Source: Chitinophagales bacterium
GTDB taxonomy: Bacteria > Bacteroidota > Bacteroidia > Chitinophagales > UBA8649
Direction: 5' to 3'
Length of the DNA stretch: 64,000 bases
Assembly: GCA_020635975.1 (NCBI GenBank)
Contig: JACJYT010000008.1
Location: 45,070 to 109,069 of the forward strand
This document shows positions 61,260 to 64,000 of this stretch, in pieces. Below the pieces are notes generated by a model, which was not told the origin of the DNA, made no database searches, and saw nothing but the letters and a program-made list of their open reading frames with translations. Numbering within the stretch: position 1 is the first letter of the stretch; every line of letters begins with the position of its first letter. Both the position numbers and the translations under genes were made by a program.

Positions 61260-62654
61260 TCAATTTTTTTTGAGGAAATCTATGAGTTTTTCATCAAATT
61301 CAACTTCTGAGTCTTTCCCTATCATATAGGTGATTAAATAGTTGTCAAGATTTTCATCATACCATTTATTTTTTTCTTTTTTATCTCTAAATTTATCATT
61401 GGTAACTATTAGACTTGAATTATTTTTAGCAAACCTAATAAGATAATCGTCTGCATCGGTATCGGCAGGAGATTGCGATAATGTTTTATCCTTATATAAT
61501 TTTTTCAATTCTTCTTTTTCGCTTCGATTTATTTGATGTCTAAGGCTAGCATCACATATCACTTGAATATCAGAAAAACCCAGAATTTTTAATTTTTCTA
61601 TAATTAATTTTATGTTCGAAAGTTCTGCAAAACCAGTTTTGTCCTTATTGTAATTTGCAATATTACTCCCATCTAAATATATCCTATCTTTTACAATTTT
61701 GTGAACTGTTAAGGTGCCATTCTCTCTATCTATTGTAACTATTCTTTTTTCTTTTGAAATGTTAACTATAAAGGATTCAAGTTTCTCTTTGCTACTTAAG
61801 CTATTTGAAAACCATTTATTTTTTTTGAGACTTGATGTCTCTCTAACAAATTCGTCATATAATTTATCCAATCCTAAAGTAGTTCCATTTTCTTTTTTCT
61901 GAATCAAATCAATAAGTAATGCTTGATCCATAAAACCAATTTCATGGTCCGCCATTAGTTGTTTATATTTTTCAAATTGTTCAAACTCTAATCTATTATT
62001 AATACCTAATTGTTTAGCATTTTTATATTGATTGGGTTCTTCGAAATCTGAATTTTGAAAATTCTTAAAATCTTCTGAGTTACTAAACCCCATTTTTTCA
62101 GCTATCAAAGCATCCTCTGTATTCTCAAAACCTGATTTGAGTAAATCTATTAGTTTATCAATATTAGCACAATTTTTTTCATTACCCAATTTATAAAAAT
62201 AACCAGGGCGATGAAGTTTTTTTAATGTTAATTTTTTTAGAACATCAACTTTCTCACTGTTTAAATACCCCTTTTCTTTAAAATCATCAAACTCCTCTCT
62301 TTTTATATCACTAGAATTAGTTGAAAAATCCAAATAGTCCTGGAAATTATCAATTTCTAGTTCAGTTGCCTCATAATATCTTATACCTGAATCAAAACCT
62401 TTTTCTAAACCATCAATATTATCTTCTATTGAATTATAATTTTGAGAATTGATTTTATAAAAATTACTCCCATCCGATATTATAAAAAAAGTTTTTGTTT
62501 CTAAACGATTTTTTCCACGGATTGTGTAAACAAAAACTTCTTCTATTCCTTTTCTTTCAGTCAAATCTTTGAAATCAACCATTTCTTTAATAATAATTTG
62601 AGTAGGAATATCTTCCAAAATTGGAATGTATGATATACTATTCTTTTTTTTCAT
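61260..62654 (-). CDS. repeat protein with C-terminal NYN (Zc3h12a-like) ribonuclease domain
   Basis: A 464-aa protein without signal or membrane helix. The C-terminal domain (about 321-464) has the Zc3h12a-like NYN/PIN pattern: RIYLDGSNIANYN with Asp328, SPADTDADDYLIRFA with Asp402/Asp403, and LIVTNDKFRD with Asp420 and Asp424, so the acidic metal site appears complete. The N-terminal half has three copies of a 25-residue unit (residues 86-110, 175-199, 203-227) with the pattern GF(x8)A(x4)G/E(x2)N(x3)F(x2)F. Codons are very AT-rich compared with neighbours, and long gene-free spacers flank it, which suggests lateral gain. Role could be RNA cleavage in stress, defence or toxin activity (inference). 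Confidence 0.72.
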   Translation of the reverse strand: MKKKNSISYIPILEDIPTQIIIKEMVDFKDLTERKGIEEVFVYTIRGKNRLETKTFFIISDGSNFYKINSQNYNSIEDNIDGLEKGFDSGIRYYEATELEIDNFQDYLDFSTNSSDIKREEFDDFKEKGYLNSEKVDVLKKLTLKKLHRPGYFYKLGNEKNCANIDKLIDLLKSGFENTEDALIAEKMGFSNSEDFKNFQNSDFEEPNQYKNAKQLGINNRLEFEQFEKYKQLMADHEIGFMDQALLIDLIQKKENGTTLGLDKLYDEFVRETSSLKKNKWFSNSLSSKEKLESFIVNISKEKRIVTIDRENGTLTVHKIVKDRIYLDGSNIANYNKDKTGFAELSNIKLIIEKLKILGFSDIQVICDASLRHQINRSEKEELKKLYKDKTLSQSPADTDADDYLIRFAKNNSSLIVTNDKFRDKKEKNKWYDENLDNYLITYMIGKDSEVEFDEKLIDFLKKN

Positions 62655-62949
62655 ATTTCTTTATTAGGATTAGGTCTTGCTTAAATTTTTAGTAAAAAAT
62701 CAAGCTTTAAATCGAATTGAAGTAAAGTTATTTAAAAATGATTCATTTTAGTATTATGATAAATGAAATTCTTGAAAAATTAATTAAAAACTTGACCTTC
62801 CCTCGTTAAATTAGATTGTTTTTTTAAGATAAACCATACTTCTTTTCTCTTGTTATTCTCTATTTGTTTTAGACTAGCTTCAGAAGATACTTTTTAAGTC
62901 AAGTAATCGCAAGGCTTTATTTATTTTACATTAATTTGTGAAGCCAAAC
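62655..62949. other. AT-rich spacer without recognised gene
   Basis: 295 bases between the divergent NYN gene and SDR gene. It is A/T-rich and has no open frame of note, no RNA gene recognised and no strong hairpin. A near -7 element (TTAATTTG, 62931-62938) points to the SDR gene. Confidence 0.5.
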
Positions 62950-63756
62950 ATGCTACTTATGAATTTACAACAGAGATATGGAAAGACGGCTTTGGTTGCT
63001 GGTGCATCTGAAGGAATAGGAGCAGCATTTGCGCGCTATTTGGCCAAAGAAGGAATGAACTTAATATTGATTGCGAGAAGGGTAGAACCTATGGTTGTTT
63101 TAGCAGGAGAGCTTGAAGAGAAATACAAGGTTCAAGTACAAACAGTTTCTTACGATTTATCTAAAGCAGATGCTGCTCAAACTTTAATAGATACTTTATC
63201 TTCTTGGGAAATTGATTTAATGGTTTATAATGCGGGTTTGTCGTATATCGGCGAATTTGAAAAAAATGATCTAGCACAACACTTACAAATTGCATATACG
63301 AATGTTCTTACCCCACTTGGTTTATTACAAGCCTTTGGCAGCAAAATGGTAGAGAGAAAAAGAGGTGCTGTTGTGTTAATGGGGTCCTTGGCTGGCTTAC
63401 AAGGTGCTGGACACCTATCTGTTTATGCCGCAACAAAGGCCTTTAATACCATACTAGGCGAAAGTTTGTGGTATGAGTGGAAGGATAAAGGGGTAGATGT
63501 TATTGCCTGTGTGGCAGGCGCCACTTCCAGTCCGAATTTTATTAATACCAAACCCAAAAAAGCCGGCTTGATTGAACCCAAGGTTCAAACTCCAGATGAA
63601 GTGGTAGAAGAATGCTTTGCCAACCTAGGCAAGCAGCCAAGAATTATAACTGGTGGAGCCAATCGTTTAGCCAGCTTCTTCATGCACAGAATCCTACCTC
63701 GTAAACTAGCCATCAAAATTATGGGCGATACGACTAGGAAGATGTATGGATTGTAG
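62950..63756 (+). CDS. short-chain dehydrogenase/reductase
   Basis: A classical SDR of about 268 aa. VAGASEGIGAAFARYLA is the TGxxxGxG cofactor loop, VYNAGLSYIG is the NNAG equivalent, the catalytic Ser is in VLMGSLAGLQG and the pair is YAATK (Tyr/Lys); IARRVEP with two Arg indicates NADP(H). The sequence resembles the ketosteroid/very-long-chain-ketoacyl reductase-like group with a hydrophobic C-terminal half (FFMHRILPRKLAIKIMG). The frame is open to a GTG at 62938, but this codon overlaps a near -7 element; ATG 62950 or 62959 is a better start. Substrate unknown. Confidence 0.85.
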   Translation: MLLMNLQQRYGKTALVAGASEGIGAAFARYLAKEGMNLILIARRVEPMVVLAGELEEKYKVQVQTVSYDLSKADAAQTLIDTLSSWEIDLMVYNAGLSYIGEFEKNDLAQHLQIAYTNVLTPLGLLQAFGSKMVERKRGAVVLMGSLAGLQGAGHLSVYAATKAFNTILGESLWYEWKDKGVDVIACVAGATSSPNFINTKPKKAGLIEPKVQTPDEVVEECFANLGKQPRIITGGANRLASFFMHRILPRKLAIKIMGDTTRKMYGL

Positions 63757-63766
63757 ACGGTAGATG

Positions 63767-63800
63767 GTAGTCTTTGGTCGGTAGTCTTTAGTCTTTGGTC
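63767..63800 (+). repeat. GTCTTTGGTC-type short direct repeats
   Basis: GGTAGTCTTTGGTC is followed directly by GGTAGTCTTTAGTCTTTGGTC, starting 11 nt after the SDR stop. Such degenerate GTCTTT/GGTC stretches occur in intergenic DNA of several Bacteroidota genomes (from memory). No coding role is seen. Confidence 0.6.
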
Positions 63801-63942
63801 CTTGCTTGTTTTATCGTTTAAACCAATAGCTAGCTGTTACTTATCACTGTTGTGCCTAGCCTAACAATATTCTTGAAGCCTAGTAAAGAAATTATATTAA
63901 ATTTATAAAATATCCGTTTGGCTAATTATCTTTATCATAAAG

Positions 63943-64000
63943 TGCGGATAACAGCCATGTCCAGATAGTTGGATATTGATGATACACGCACGTTAGCGCA
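63943..64000 (+). other. attC-like imperfect palindrome at the window edge
   Basis: Outer arms TGCG-ga-TAAC (63943-63952) and GTTA-g-CGCA (63992-64000) pair with mismatched bases between the two blocks; inside, ATGTCCA (63957-63963) pairs with TGGATAT (63970-63976) with one G-T pair and a 6-nt loop. The nested arms with unpaired spacers and a terminal GTTAG recall integron attC sites, although the core is GTTAGCG rather than the strict GTTRRRY. The element is cut by the window. Confidence 0.4.

Noticed and set aside
63801..63942. Possible small gene or RNA in the last spacer
   Set aside because: No open frame of useful length and no tRNA-like cloverleaf recognised.

Overview
The window is about 64 kb of low-GC DNA from a member of the Bacteroidota, most likely a Flavobacteriales-type bacterium. 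The evidence is: promoter elements of the form TAnnTTTG (with an upstream TTG in some cases) instead of the usual -10 box; almost no Shine-Dalgarno sequences; a short primary sigma factor (289 aa); a 482-aa GAPDH; START-like, DUF6089 and FISUMP proteins; TonB-dependent receptors with an N-terminal carboxypeptidase-D-like domain; a PorV-like barrel; and a two-domain ABC-F protein. I saw no rRNA, tRNA, CRISPR array, transposase or prophage gene.

Layout. 1-4.3 kb: dnaX and a lipoprotein M16 peptidase (cut by the window edge), both on the minus strand. 4.4-12.2 kb: a CoA-binding protein, an outer-membrane barrel, a 2,4-dienoyl-CoA-reductase-like SDR, a FISUMP protein, a secreted GH2 beta-galactosidase and a phosphoethanolamine-transferase-like enzyme. 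12.3-19.6 kb: an ABC-F protein, an FAD oxidoreductase coupled to a papain-like protease, and an ABC exporter pair. 19.6-23.5 kb: ffh, gap and rpoD. 23.6-27.8 kb: a START-like gene, then an apparent envelope operon (LptF/G-like permease, PAP2 phosphatase, ArnT-like transferase). 27.9-34.1 kb: rplU-rpmA, ruvX-def, pepA-pdxA, rsmA and a hydroxyacid dehydrogenase. 34.2-43.7 kb: a complete transcription unit with promoter and terminator, encoding a TonB-dependent receptor, a 1376-aa exported protein and a PorV-like/OmpA fusion. 43.7-52.4 kb: greA, a HIT protein, ruvC, a flippase-like protein, dnaB, lptG-tgt, a glycosyltransferase, an ECF sigma factor and rsmG. 52.5-64 kb is more accessory: an acyl-CoA dehydrogenase; a three-gene operon with a YESQ-repeat (septoil-knot-type) protein; a membrane protein paired with a haem-type TonB receptor; a phytanoyl-CoA-dioxygenase-like protein; an AT-rich gene for an NYN/Zc3h12a-like nuclease; an SDR; and an attC-like palindrome at the very edge.

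Most notable observations: (1) dnaX carries an in-frame run of ten A residues exactly at the end of the clamp-loader domains, with stops close by in both other frames, so slippage would give a gamma-like short form. (2) Ribosomal protein L27 carries an extra helix-hairpin-helix domain. (3) Six genes have a -7 element only 4-6 nt before the start codon, which predicts leaderless mRNAs; the same elements expose several wrong TTG/GTG starts. (4) A three-gene outer-membrane unit has its own PorV-like protein fused to a peptidoglycan-binding domain. (5) There is a predicted knotted repeat protein, a repeat-NYN nuclease and a possible cassette recombination site. All functional calls come from reading motifs by eye; no search was run.
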